From: Isoetes taiwanensis
Taxonomy: Eukaryota; Streptophyta; Lycopodiopsida; Isoetales; Isoetaceae
Assembly (NCBI GenBank): GCA_021234155.1
Contig: JAJEKV010000006.1
Coordinates: 10,197,003 to 10,261,002, forward strand
DNA length: 64,000 bases
Reading direction: 5' to 3'
Notes under the pieces: model-generated
Databases searched by the model: none
Seen by the model: the letters and a program-made list of their open reading frames with translations, nothing else
What the model was told of the DNA's origin: nothing
Translations under genes and position numbers: made by a program
Shown here: one piece after another, positions 1 through 10,685 of the stretch
How the letters are laid out: each line of letters starts with the position of its first letter
Numbering within the stretch: the stretch's first letter is position 1

Positions 1-1103
1 TCAAATATTTTGTTGCACATGACTAACAAAAAGCATTTGTCCTCTTATGTAGTCAAGACATGCCATATAGATGCCTTTAACACCTTAATTCTGATATATC
101 TAGCAGATATATCTAGCAGACACACATTTGAAGACAATAATATATAAGTAAAAAGCAAACCATACATATAGATGCCTTCAACACCATAAATTTGGCTCTG
201 ATTGAGGCAGACCACTTTCTATGTAAATTCTACGACCCCCAAAAAAAAAAAAAAAAAGAGGTTATTGTGTGAAACATGATGCATAGAAACATGGCTTTAA
301 TATTTCACATAATTGAGTTTAATGGAATGTGTAAGAAGAAGATATCCAACATCCGGAACAACAAGAAAAGGAGGGTTGAGGCATTGCTTAGTGGGCAAGG
401 AAATGGCGTGAGGATGGAGACAGTAGACGAAAGGACTCATGGTGTTTGTCAACCTTGCCTACATATGCACCTCACAGTCAACCAAGAATGGTTAACAGGA
501 TCTAACAAACCTAGTAAAGGTGTGAAAGGGCAAGGATTTTGCCCTCAATTATTTGGCAAGTATGCAATAAAAAAAGGAAAACAAGTTGATGCTTTTAAAG
601 TTTGTTTTTATCTCAATCTATGTAAATATCGGATATGGTCATGTTTAAAGCAGTCTCAAATCACAAAAAATTGGCCGTCCATAGAAATGACTTGTGTTTG
701 TTTAACATGACAAAGACCTAGATATACCACGAATATACCCGCGGTTTGGATTTATTTACTCAAGCTCAAAAGGCCTCGTGTTAAAAATGAAATTGCAATT
801 TGGCCACCAGAGATAGCCTAGGAATTGTCAAATTGCAATTTCATTTTTAACGTCTCTTTTCCGCTGAAAGAGATGCTGACCAGCACCCGACCTTGGAGCT
901 GGCAGTGTCCGGCGAGCAGCAGATCCGGCAGACCTAGGTTATGGCATGGCATACCAGAATTTTTCCTGCAGCTTCTAGTCTCACAATTTCCAGCAATTCT
1001 GTCGTAGGGCTTTGGCCCCTCTTGCCATTTCCTCGTCTATCGAATCCTTCGGGTGCGAACTGATTCAAGCCATTGCCCATAAATTTGTTGCATATACATC
1101 ATC
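1..1103. other. Intergenic region upstream of the kinase gene
   Basis: No gene is supported here. The stretch holds a poly-A run near 240-256, short tandem copies of a GATATATCTAGCA word near 95-120, and a perfect 23-bp inverted repeat listed separately. The open frame at 276-710 has no recognisable domain and no splice or promoter context that supports it. The promoter of the kinase gene must lie in the last few hundred bases, but I see no convincing TATA box. Confidence 0.5.
780..851. repeat. Perfect 23-bp inverted repeat (hairpin)
   Basis: Bases 780-802 and 829-851 are exact reverse complements, separated by a 26-bp spacer. The arms are AT-rich and include AAATTGCAATTT. The unit is about 250 bp upstream of the kinase start codon. 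It could be a tiny foldback element or a cruciform-forming site. No target duplication was recognised. Confidence 0.8.
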
Positions 1104-3230
1104 ATGAAGACAGAATTTGGTGGAGGATTGGCTTTGCTAGCTTGTGTAATCATGTGCCCATGCTTCCCAGCTAGAAAAAAGGGTGGGGAGTCCTTCGGAT
1201 CAAAGTGTAAGTTTATTCGTGTTTCTAATTTCTAGTATGCATGTATTAGGAAATCTAGGCTAGAATTGGTTAGTTTCCAATTAATTTCGAATGGTGTCCA
1301 AATTCATACCCACCAACAAACACTGTATGTTTACAAATTCTGTTTTTTATAGGACACAGTTAACATTCAGAACTGTTTCCATATACGCGTTGCTCTTTAT
1401 ATGTATTCATTCACCAACTAAGAAAACGTTCCATAGCATTGGGAAAACACATCGAATAGGATTGTTTATTGAAAGCTATAAAAAAAAAGACAAGAAAGTC
1501 TGCATTCTCAATGTGGATGATAGTACGCTTAATAAACTTTTATAGCTGAGATGTTAATTTTCTGGCAGCTCTTCCACGAAGTTCTTCAACGAATTCAGGA
1601 GTTTCCTACTCCATTTCTCAGCTGACTAAAGCGACCCAAAATTTCGCTGAGAGTAATATAATTGGACACGACGGTTTTGGAGTACTTTACAAGGGAAAAC
1701 TTCCAGATGGTACCCTTATTGTTGTCAAGCGTGCTAAAAAGGTTTTTTTTCTTTTCTCTCTTCTGCTTATTCATATTAAATGAAAGTATGAAATGTACTG
1801 TTGTGCCACCATTAGGCCCTTATGCCTGGTAACATGCAGCTCACATGGCATACAGGGCAATCAAGATGCTGCCTCATTCTAACATTTCTTCAGCAGGATA
1901 TTATGTTCTTCAATATGGAGCTGTAATTAAGGGTTATCACCTCCTTGACTTCTCTCATCAGTTTGTGAGATAACATTTCTTGAGAAACGAGTAACCAAGG
2001 AGGCATAGTCATAGTAGATTGGAGATAACTGCACAAATTGTTTTTCCGAATATATACTTGGAAGGCGTTTTAATACCTCTTCTTTTATTTTGAGCAATTA
2101 TTTTTATTGATAACAGTTTTAAGCATATAATTTGACAAATGGGTGCAATTTGATACTTGCAGCTGGATTCTCGGCGTGTCTTAGAGTTCAAAAATGAAAT
2201 TAATATGCTTTCAAAGATTGAACATTTAAACCTTGTCAGGCTGCTTGGATCTGCAGAGGACCATCAGCAACGTATACTTGTAATGGAATATGTGCCAAAT
2301 GGAAACCTACGTGAGCATCTTGATGGTAAAGTGTAATACATCCCTCTGGAGGCTGGTCTATTCTTATTATACCAATTACAAATATGTCACCCTCACCAAT
2401 CTTGCTGTCTACCTGCAGGTGTATATGGGGATACATTGAATTTTGGGAGAAGGTTGGATATTGCCATTGATGTTGCGCATGCTCTCACTTATCTTCATTT
2501 ATATGCAGGTAATGATTTGAGTTATGGCAGAAAGAGGAGGGATCTTTGTTTTTGTTGATTTCTTAGATCCATTTTTAACTTACAGACCAGCCAATTATCC
2601 ATAGGGATATCAAATCTATAAGTATTTTCCTCACTGATAACTTTAGAGCCAAAGTAGCTGAATTTGGCTTCTCAAAAATTGGACCCTTGGAGGGAGGTGC
2701 AACTCATATTTCGACACAAGTGAAAGGAACAGCAGGATATCTGGATCCAGAATACCTACATACAAATAAACTGACAACAAAAAGTGATGTCTATTCTTTT
2801 GGCATACTTCTGGTAGAGTTATTCTCAGGGAGGAAACCGATAGAGATGCGGAGGCCAAATGAAGAACGCATCACCATACGATGGGTAATGTTCATTTGTC
2901 TAGTTCTGGTGTTCTCGCAATTTCAGCAAACCTTACTATCCAGGCATTTTGTGTGATTAGGCTTTCAAAAAATCTGCAGAAGGCAACTTGGCTGAAGTCT
3001 TGGATCCTAAGCTGGAAAAAACAGAGAACATTTATTCTACGTTTGAAAAAATAACAGAACTTGCATTCCAGTGCTCTGCGCCTTCTAGAAGGGACAGGCC
3101 ATCAATGAAAGAAGCATCGGAGACATTATGGGAAATCAGACGAGACTTCCAAGCAAGCTTGTCATATACAACAACGCCGAGAAGGTCATCTCATGAGTTG
3201 CCAGCTGGGCCATTTAGTAGAGAAACATAG
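1104..3230 (+). CDS. CRCK-like receptor-like cytoplasmic kinase, six exons, probable pseudokinase
   Basis: Exons read 1104-1206, 1569-1741, 2163-2325, 2419-2508, 2586-2884 and 2961-3230. All junctions are GT-AG and phases agree, giving 365 residues. The N-terminus is short and hydrophobic with Cys residues ([17 protein letters not shown]), suggesting membrane anchoring. A kinase domain follows from about residue 55. Wording such as [31 protein letters not shown] and [16 protein letters not shown] matches the calmodulin-binding receptor-like cytoplasmic kinases (CRCK). The lysine of strand 3 (about 88), the alpha-C glutamate and HRD Asp184 are present. The catalytic-loop Asn is Ser189, the DFG Asp is Glu202 (EFG), and the second glycine of the P-loop is Asp (GHDGFG). 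Known family members are active kinases; weak or absent activity here is inferred. It converges on the PPR gene downstream. Confidence 0.88.
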
Positions 3231-3777
3231 TGATTGTTTTAGAGGTTCTTTCTTCAGGTGAGCTGTTTTGTAACTGAAGCACCAGTATCTAATTAGTGGA
3301 AACATCATAATCATCTATATGTAATGGAAAGATATTATTCTGCTCTCTGCAGGCTTTTCTGAGATGGCCCTTATAGTCTGCTTATGTAGCTGAATATGTA
3401 TTTGCACTTATACCTCCAAGGGAGTATTGTGTGTGGAGTTAGGGGCTATACGGGATGATGCATCTGTAAGATGTTGGATTCTTCCTAGAAGTGTTTCCAT
3501 CTCTCCACGTGTATAGATGACCATCTTTTGCTAGCGTGCAATGCATGAAAATACAGTCCATCTGTAACGGAGGTTCAAAAGTTCGTGGAACATGTGAAGG
3601 AGCATTATTGCATTGTTTGATAATTATTATTTACGTGATCTTTTCGTGTGCTAAGATACTGAAATTCTTTACTAAAGTGCCATTTTATGACACATAAATT
3701 TCCACATCAGAATAGATTTCCCAGGTTAAATAGCACTTTAGTCAGTTGGGTTGTAAAAGCAAATTCAGAAGCATCAT
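3231..3777. other. Intergenic region between convergent kinase and PPR genes
   Basis: This 547-bp spacer holds the 3' ends of the two convergent genes. It is AT-rich with several AATAAA-like words but no single clear polyadenylation signal. No further gene or repeat was recognised. Confidence 0.5.
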
Positions 3778-6700
3778 CTACAGCTTCTCTAACAATAACC
3801 TCCAAGAACTTGTATCCTTTCTCATGCTCGCAAGTTTTCTCAGTTGTTCTATATGAGCAGCATTTTCTGCCATATCAGCACTAGCATAGATGTTTGCCAT
3901 AAGCACATATGCAGGTGCACAATGGGGATCTAAGTAAATTACTTCTTTGAAGCACTGCCTACCTAGTTCCACATTGCCATACATTTGGCAAGCATTCAAT
4001 AAGGATGTCCACCCAATAATGTTGGGTTCAACATTGGTTCGAAGTAAATCTTCGGCTTCATTCCACCGACCTGCCCGACCAAGAAGGTCGACCAAGCAGT
4101 TATAATGACAAATATCTGGTGAAATGCTGTAGCCATATCCCATACACATAAAATACTGATGGCCTTCATCTACTAACCCTGCATGACGACATGCTAGGAG
4201 AATACTAGCCAATGTGACTTCATTTGGTTTTATGCCACTCTTCTGCATCTCTTCAAGATACTGCCTGGCCAGCCTAGTCTCCCCGTTATAGGCATGGCCT
4301 GAAATCAATGCAGTCCAAGAGATAACATTTGGATCTGGTAATTCTGCAAACACCAGCAGCGATTCTTCCAGACTCCCACATTTAGCATACATGTCAATAA
4401 GAGTGTTCCCAAGTGCAATATCTGGTGCAAGTGTATCTTCAATGACCTGCTTATGGATCAACCTTCCTTGCTCAATTGCACCTATGCAACCACAAGCTTT
4501 CAATATACTTAAAAAGCTGATCTTGTTCGGCATTGTACCCGCTTCTTGCATCTTTTTGTATAAATTTAAAGCAGGAACGCATTCCCCTTGCTGGGCATAT
4601 CCTCCAATTATCGCATTCCATGATATGACATCCGGATTGCTTAATTTGTCAAAAACTCTATGTGCATCTTCTAAATTGCCACATTTTGCATACATATCAA
4701 TAAGTGTAGTTCCTGCAACGTTAGACCCAAGTCCACTTTTTGTTAACTGGTCATGAATAAGCCTACCCTGATCTATTGCCCCTATGATGCCGCATGATTT
4801 TAGCGCACTGGAAAAGGCAATCCTGTTTGGCTTCATCCCTTGGCTTTGCATCCTTTCAAAAAGTTGCACAGCTGGAAGACATGCACCATGCCTAGCATAT
4901 GCTCCTATCATTGCATTCCATGTGGCTACATTTGGGTTCCATAATTCATTGAACATTTTGCATGCTTCATCCAGTGTTCCACATTTACCATACATATTGG
5001 CAAGGATACTCCCCAAAGCATCTTCAACATTACTGTACACATATTTATTTCTTATCATGTAGCCATGGATGAGCCTGCCATGCCCAATGGCACCTATATT
5101 ACTGCATGCCTTCAGAACAGTCAATGCTATAACTTCATTTGGTCTAATGCCCTCCTGTTGCATTCTCTCGAAAAGTTCCAGAACGACAGAGTTTTCACCA
5201 TGGCGACCATAACCTGAAAGCATTGCACCCCATGACATTATATCTCGATTTGGCAATTGATCAAAAGCTTCCCGTGCATTCTCTAGGCTCCCACATTTCC
5301 CATACATGTCTACAAGAGCATTTCCTATAACAGGATCTGATAAAATACCCTTTTTGCTGATATCTTCATGAATGCTCTTACCCTCTTCTATGGCTCCGAT
5401 ACTGCCACATGCTTTCATTATACCTAAATATGTGATTTTATCTGGTTGTATCCCTTTGTCTTGCATTGATCTAAAAAGATCAAGTGCAGCAGTGCCTTCC
5501 CCACTTTGTGCATATCCACCAATGATCGCGTTCCATGAAACCAAGGACTGGTGTGGCAATGAATTGAAGATGCTACACGCTTCCTTAAAATTTCCAGATT
5601 TTGCATACATGTCAACAAGGGCACTTGCAACTGCAGCATCTAATTCAAACTCGGTGCCTATTAATGTGTTGTGAATAAATCTACCCCAATGTATTGACCT
5701 TGTACTGCTACATGCTTTCAAAACACTGGAAAACGTGACCTCATTTGGTTCAGTATTACCTTGTCGCATTCTTTCAAATAATTCTAGGGCGAGAGTATCC
5801 TTCCCATGTTGTGCATATCCTGAAATCAATATAGTCCATGAAATAACATCACGGTTATGCAGTGCCTCAAAGACTTTTTTTGCCTCCTTTAGACTCCCAC
5901 ATTTGGCATACATGTGAACAAGGGCATTACCTACTACAACTCCTGATACAAGCCCATCGTAACAAATTCTACCATGGATGAGCCTGCCATGCTCCATAGC
6001 ACCTGCTCTGCCACACGCATTTAAAATGCTAGAGTATGTGACTGCATTTGGGACTAAACAATCCTGTAGTGTTCTCTCAAAGCAATCTAATGCTAGGGCA
6101 CATTCCCCATATTGGGCATAACCTGCAATCATTGCACCACATGCTACCATATCATGCTCTGGCAATTGCCTGAAAACACTGTTCGCTTCATCCATGTATC
6201 CACATTTTGCATACATATCAAGCAGAGCACAGCCAAGCACAATATTAGATCCAGATATTGTTATGACCTGCTCATGTGTAAGCCTACCTAGTTCTATAAA
6301 TCCTAAGCTGCTGCATGCTTTCAAAATGCTTAAGTATGTAATTTCAGTTGGTTTTATGCCCTCTTTGAGCATCAGCTCATAAAATTCTAGAGCTGGAAGG
6401 CAATTCTCATGTTGTGCATACCCTGCAATCATCGCAGTCCATGTCACAAAGTCTCTAGTCCTTAAATTGTCAAAAACTTTGTGCGCCTCTTCCATGCTTG
6501 TACATTTCGCATACATATCAATTATGGTGTTTCCTATTGAGAGTTCTGATGTCAGTTGACTCATTATGATACTTTCGTGCATAAACCTGCCATGCACTAA
6601 AGATCCTGTGGAGCCTGATGCCTTTAATGTATTGAAAAATGTGACCTTATTTGCAGCTATGCCCTCTTTCTTCATTTCTTCAAAGAGTTCCATAATAATA

Positions 6701-7281
6701 AGAAATTTTCCATGATATGAGAAACCTCCCATCATCGAATTCCATAACACAACATCCTGGCCAGGAAACATTTGGAAGGCACTCCAGGCTTCATCCAAGC
6801 CATCGCATTTTGCATACGTATCTACAAGGGTGCTTCTTAGGACTAAGTCACTTTGAAGACCAGCATCAAATATTTGGCAGTGAATAACTCTACATTGTTC
6901 AAGGGATGAGGTCATCGCACATGCTTTGAGGACAGCAAGATATCCATGTTTGTCCTTCTCCACATTTGACAAATGCATCCTCTGGTACAAATCAAGGGCC
7001 ATTTGTCCCTGCCCAAGTTTTACATTTGCCAAAATAACAGCACTCCATGTATAGGGACTTGGCTTTGAAACACTATCAAAAGACTGATTTGCTTCAATCA
7101 AGGATCCACAAGATGCAAATAAGCGGATTAGATTGTCAAGCAGAAAAGAAAGTGATCCAAGTCCACTAGAGATTAAAATAGACTGTGCTTTTCTGCTATG
7201 CTGCAAGTCCTTTCGTTTAATGCAACACTGCAGAAAAGAGTGAGCGTCCTGTATGGATATAAAAGTTTCTTGATGCTCCAT
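3778..7281 (-). CDS. Long PLS-class pentatricopeptide repeat protein, E-type end, no DYW domain
   Basis: A single uninterrupted frame encodes 1167 residues. It is almost wholly pentatricopeptide repeats in P-L-S triads of about 100 residues. The signature MYAKCG or MYGKCG recurs about nine times, with W(N/T)AMI(A/G)GYAQ and ILKACxxxGxIExGRLIH between, which implies about 29 motifs. The end (from about residue 1010: HYNCLVDLLGRAGRWNEAE, then PNIIGWTSLLNACQMYGN) is an E-type domain that stops at SSWRLLLEKL, with no DYW deaminase. PLS proteins bind organellar RNA, mostly at C-to-U editing sites, and E-type members usually work with a separate DYW partner. The target is not predictable here. In-frame stops lie just upstream of the ATG. 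The N-terminus shows no obvious transit peptide. An upstream spliced leader exon is possible near 7413-7610. Confidence 0.93.
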   Translation of the reverse strand: MEHQETFISIQDAHSFLQCCIKRKDLQHSRKAQSILISSGLGSLSFLLDNLIRLFASCGSLIEANQSFDSVSKPSPYTWSAVILANVKLGQGQMALDLYQRMHLSNVEKDKHGYLAVLKACAMTSSLEQCRVIHCQIFDAGLQSDLVLRSTLVDTYAKCDGLDEAWSAFQMFPGQDVVLWNSMMGGFSYHGKFLIIMELFEEMKKEGIAANKVTFFNTLKASGSTGSLVHGRFMHESIIMSQLTSELSIGNTIIDMYAKCTSMEEAHKVFDNLRTRDFVTWTAMIAGYAQHENCLPALEFYELMLKEGIKPTEITYLSILKACSSLGFIELGRLTHEQVITISGSNIVLGCALLDMYAKCGYMDEANSVFRQLPEHDMVACGAMIAGYAQYGECALALDCFERTLQDCLVPNAVTYSSILNACGRAGAMEHGRLIHGRICYDGLVSGVVVGNALVHMYAKCGSLKEAKKVFEALHNRDVISWTILISGYAQHGKDTLALELFERMRQGNTEPNEVTFSSVLKACSSTRSIHWGRFIHNTLIGTEFELDAAVASALVDMYAKSGNFKEACSIFNSLPHQSLVSWNAIIGGYAQSGEGTAALDLFRSMQDKGIQPDKITYLGIMKACGSIGAIEEGKSIHEDISKKGILSDPVIGNALVDMYGKCGSLENAREAFDQLPNRDIMSWGAMLSGYGRHGENSVVLELFERMQQEGIRPNEVIALTVLKACSNIGAIGHGRLIHGYMIRNKYVYSNVEDALGSILANMYGKCGTLDEACKMFNELWNPNVATWNAMIGAYARHGACLPAVQLFERMQSQGMKPNRIAFSSALKSCGIIGAIDQGRLIHDQLTKSGLGSNVAGTTLIDMYAKCGNLEDAHRVFDKLSNPDVISWNAIIGGYAQQGECVPALNLYKKMQEAGTMPNKISFLSILKACGCIGAIEQGRLIHKQVIEDTLAPDIALGNTLIDMYAKCGSLEESLLVFAELPDPNVISWTALISGHAYNGETRLARQYLEEMQKSGIKPNEVTLASILLACRHAGLVDEGHQYFMCMGYGYSISPDICHYNCLVDLLGRAGRWNEAEDLLRTNVEPNIIGWTSLLNACQMYGNVELGRQCFKEVIYLDPHCAPAYVLMANIYASADMAENAAHIEQLRKLASMRKDTSSWRLLLEKL

Positions 7282-7969
7282 TGTTTGTGCAAGTCAAGTG
7301 CCTCATTCCTGAGATAGTTTTAATACATTTTCTTCAAATCTTCACAACTTCTGGTGATGATGAAGGCGAGCTTAGTGTCAAGCTAGGGTGACATAGGGGA
7401 CGCATATTGCATTTACTGCTGATAATCGCCATACCTGAACAAAGTGGGACAGGAAGTGGATCGCCGAATTTTATTCCGGAGGTTCTCATCGCCTTCCTGT
7501 TGAAAGTTCAGCAGTAGACTGGTGTGTGATAACCTTGCAACGTTACTCCAAATAACGGAACCTTTTACGTGGCCAGATTGGAGCAAAAGAGGCTCAAATA
7601 TGAAAGACAATAGGTGTTAAAAGAAAACCTTATGGTGAGCTAGAAAACCAAGTGTCTGGCTCCATTCATTCGAGTCATGCCTCAGAAGTCATCTCTAAAA
7701 TTCTTCCAAGATTTTCTTGGGTTCTATGCAAATTCTCTTGAGATTCCTACATTCCAAAAGATATTCAAGTCTCCTTGAGATTCTTTGAGGATTCTAAAAG
7801 ATTTCCTCGAGGTTTTCTACATATTTGTAAGGATATCGATGGAAGAAGACGTGTAGAAGCGAAAGCTCCTTTCATAAGTTTTCTCTATATTCCGTAAAGA
7901 CACTTGAACCTGACAGAAATTTTTATGGTAAATATAAGTTTTTTTTTCATCTTTATCTTATTTAATTTG

Positions 7970-8019
7970 TTACAAGAAATTTATCGCGGCGGCCAAGGCC
8001 GCCACGAACATTCCTTTGG
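7970..8019 (+). repeat. Dispersed 50-bp hairpin repeat, copy 1 (CACTA-terminus-like)
   Basis: This sequence starts TTACAAGAAATTTATCG and continues into CGGCGGCC-AA-GGCCGCC, a near-perfect stem. The same motif recurs at 17287-17337 and 53956-54008 with unrelated flanks. CTACAAGAAA resembles the end of plant CACTA (En/Spm) transposons (CACTACAAGAAA). No partner terminus or transposase was found nearby, so this is probably a remnant or a very small foldback element. Confidence 0.55.
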
Positions 8020-8671
8020 CTCTAAACCTCCCCAGTAGTAAATCACTACTAATGTCTTAACATTTGATAAATTTCTAAACTAGATTTGCACATAGAGTGG
8101 TTTGTAGGTACCCAAAAGTTATAGTGAAACCATAGAGATGGAGATAGTTCTACTGTTTTCATTTGATGGATGTGAATCGAAAAGGTTTGCTCTTAGAGAT
8201 AGATAAAAAGATTGCATAGATCATTGGATAAATAGACGGGATTTGATGTCAATTTGGAAGAGTTTAATAAGCCTATGTATGCACCACAAGGAAAATGGAG
8301 ATTCACAAGAGGGCAAGACATCGCCCCAAGAAAGAAGGGTCAAATATGAAAATAGAGAAAAGAAGCTTCAAGAGCTTGGAAATAAAGATCAAGATAACCA
8401 AGACCAAGATAGAAGAGGATGAACTAGAATTTTTAAAGCTATCATGGAGAAGTTGCAGATTTCCTGATAAACCATGCCCTATGCCGTATTAGCCTAAGTC
8501 TTCTATGTGGCTTTTCAATGGATAGTTAGCATTCAGAAGGGGTATTACAAAATAACCTAACCTAATGTGCGTGGGACGTCGCAGCCGCAATTTTGTGATT
8601 TGTTGAGTTAGCTTTTGTTGAGTTAGCTTTGTACAATGTCTGGGTGTTATTTCCATCACGTTACTTCTTCT

Positions 8672-8715
8672 AATAGCACGTTATATAACATATAATAGCA
8701 CGTTATATAACATAT
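8672..8715. repeat. Two-copy 22-bp tandem repeat
   Basis: AATAGCACGTTATATAACATAT occurs twice in direct tandem. Each unit contains the palindromic core GTTATATAAC. It lies just beyond the splice donor of the orphan exon on the minus strand. Confidence 0.8.
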
Positions 8716-8734
8716 GCTATCTGAAAAAACTTAC

Positions 8735-8905
8735 CTTATTAGCTTGCTCTTCAAGGTTAAGATTTATTTCTTGCTTCGAAAGTTGAGAATGGCAAGCCAG
8801 AGCCAATGACATCAGTCTAGCTGTCAAAGAGTCCCTGTTTTCTTCTATTTCTCCATATGGTCTCTCTTGCTTAAAAATTTGTGTCTCTAGCAATCTCACC
8901 ACTGC
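8735..8905 (-). pseudogene. Orphan coding exon of an unrecognised gene
   Basis: On the minus strand, an AG acceptor at 8906-8907 and a GTAAG donor at 8733-8734 bound a 171-bp open exon of 57 codons. It encodes a charged, helical, possibly coiled-coil segment (SLTARLMSLALACHSQ, then KQEINLNLEEQANK). Another minus-strand stretch near 8990-9140 is open and encodes an acidic and lysine-rich segment with an internal repeat (KIKPSDEIVKEKIKPS). The two could belong to one gene whose other exons are missing or not recognised. I cannot name the family. A gene fragment is the likeliest reading. Confidence 0.35.
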
Positions 8906-9429
8906 CTTGAGGCTATGCTACAGTGATTTCTCTGTTACCAACTTCAATAGGTTGTGCAATATTTTTAGTCTCCTAGCATCTTGCATTTTCAAGCTTGTGA
9001 GCTGAAATACTTCTCTCTTTTGATTTTACAACATAATCCGCCAAAGACAAAGACAACGAGGGCTTAATTTTTTCCTTAACTATCTCATCAGAGGGCTTAA
9101 TTTTATCCTCAACTATCTCAGCATCATCTCCAGAGGTGGGAGACAAAAACTTTCTTATTAGTGGGAAATAAGCTACCTTTAGACACCCAATCCCTCTTTT
9201 GCAATGCCAAGTTTATCAATTTTTTAGATTTTGCACTCTTTGTCTTTTGGCATGGTTATACTTCTTCACGAAGGCAAAAAATAATCCTTTCGAAATAGTG
9301 TTAAGAAGCCGAGATGAATTCATGGAGCCTATATTTATATATAAAAGGCACTGTGTAAGCAAGGAAATGATGTACCTATGCTTCCTTGGGGAGGAATGAA
9401 GAAGCTTGACTATACGAAAGATGTGAACT

Positions 9430-9515
9430 TATTAGAAGTTTGTAAAATACAATGATATATTATTAGAAGTTTGTAAAATACAATGATATATTATTAGAAG
9501 TTTGTAAAATACATT
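9430..9515. repeat. Short tandem repeat, 31-bp period, about 2.8 copies
   Basis: The word ATTAGAAGTTTGTAAAATAC recurs at 9431, 9462 and 9493. The last copy is truncated and has drifted. It is AT-rich and lies outside any recognised gene. Confidence 0.85.
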
Positions 9516-10680
9516 GCAATATATATATCACTTATATTTTTACAGTTCCTTACCACATACAACAGCCACAATCATGATAAACAATTATGTACTTTGAACA
9601 ATGAATGTTGTATCTGTATTCATTGCAGAAAACCTGCGCTTCAACTTCATACCGCTTCATATTGAACAAATGGGTTCAAGCGAGCCTGCTGAGGGCACTC
9701 ACTCTGAGAAAGAATCTCCAAGCTTGACCATAAAATGCGAAGAGAGGATATTCATGTTCAAGTTCGACTTGAGGAATCCCTACTGCCAAAGATGCAAGCT
9801 AGATTGTGAAGTCATTTGAGTTGAATCCCAGAAGGCTCAAGAACCTTGCAGATGCAGCATCATCTACAGATCTTGCTTTTCTCATTGAAAGGAAACATTG
9901 TCTCCATATATCTCAAAGACATGTCTTACACTGGCTACCTGCCACATATGTTAGCCCATAGATTCTAAAATAGGGCTTCCTAATATTCTGGCATTGTTGG
10001 TCTTCTGCAAACAACCCTTTACAGTTACCAGAACAAACTCTCTGCCATCTCCACTCCACACCTGAAAGCAATATAAACCACATGAATGAGCAAATTGAAG
10101 CAAAAATTTGAAAAAAAGCTAGAGCTAGTTTCCTACAGAATTCTAAACAAAGATGATTCGAAAAACTGCGGCAGCAGAAAGAATCCAGGCCTCTTTTTGA
10201 GCTGCTTTTCTTGCAGACAACATCCCAAATTAGACAGATCGTTGTTACTCTCTGGGCTCTACTGCAAGCAAAGAGGAAACATGCCCCCGCAGAAAAAAAA
10301 AAGATAGAAAAGCTAACATGCAGAAAAATATGGATGAGAATTAAGAACCTGAATTCCGCAGAGCTGACCAAAATATGTGCCGTGTTTGGATCAGTAATTG
10401 CCAAAGGCCAAAGGAAATCTGACTTACTCTGCCATGCTTCTACGCTACCTCCATATATATATATAAAAAAAAAAGAGTGGAACTTCTCGCCTTGATATGG
10501 GCTTGCAAAACTTCTTTAGATTCGAGGTTTGAAGACTATGGCCTCAGAAGAAAAAGTCCGGCTGCTTTTTTTGCTCCTGTTGCTCTGCAGATCATCACAC
10601 AAATCAAAGGCTTCCAGAACATGCTTTTGATTCCGCTTTTGTTAAATCCAGCAAGAACAGGGCTCAGGTTCCAGCTTGCC
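9516..10680. other. Intergenic region left of the first copia element
   Basis: No recognisable gene. Short open stretches on both strands (9601-9819 plus, 9913-10404 minus) show no domain, and the two strands overlap without clear codon bias. A GA-rich patch and an AT dinucleotide run (near 10452-10462) are present. The end of this stretch is the target site of the copia element. Confidence 0.4.
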
Positions 10681-10685
10681 GCCTA

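Larger units (their letters stand above)
7282..8734. other. PPR upstream region and repeat-bearing spacer
   Basis: The first few hundred bases should contain the PPR promoter and leader. On the minus strand a GTATGG donor-like site follows a short open stretch near 7420-7610, which fits a 5'-untranslated exon. Around 7700-7830 are irregular direct repeats of an AGATTCTTTGAGGATTC-like word. A hairpin repeat and a 22-bp tandem duplication are listed separately. No protein gene was recognised. Confidence 0.4.

Noticed and set aside
276-710. 144-codon plus-strand open frame
   Set aside because: No domain, odd composition and no promoter or splice context; AT-rich chance frame.
4391-6382. Plus-strand frames opposite the PPR gene
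   Set aside because: Shadows of the repetitive PPR coding sequence on the other strand.
9913-10404. 163-codon minus-strand frame rich in Phe, Ser and Cys
   Set aside because: No recognisable family; the opposite strand is also open and AT-rich homopolymers shape both.
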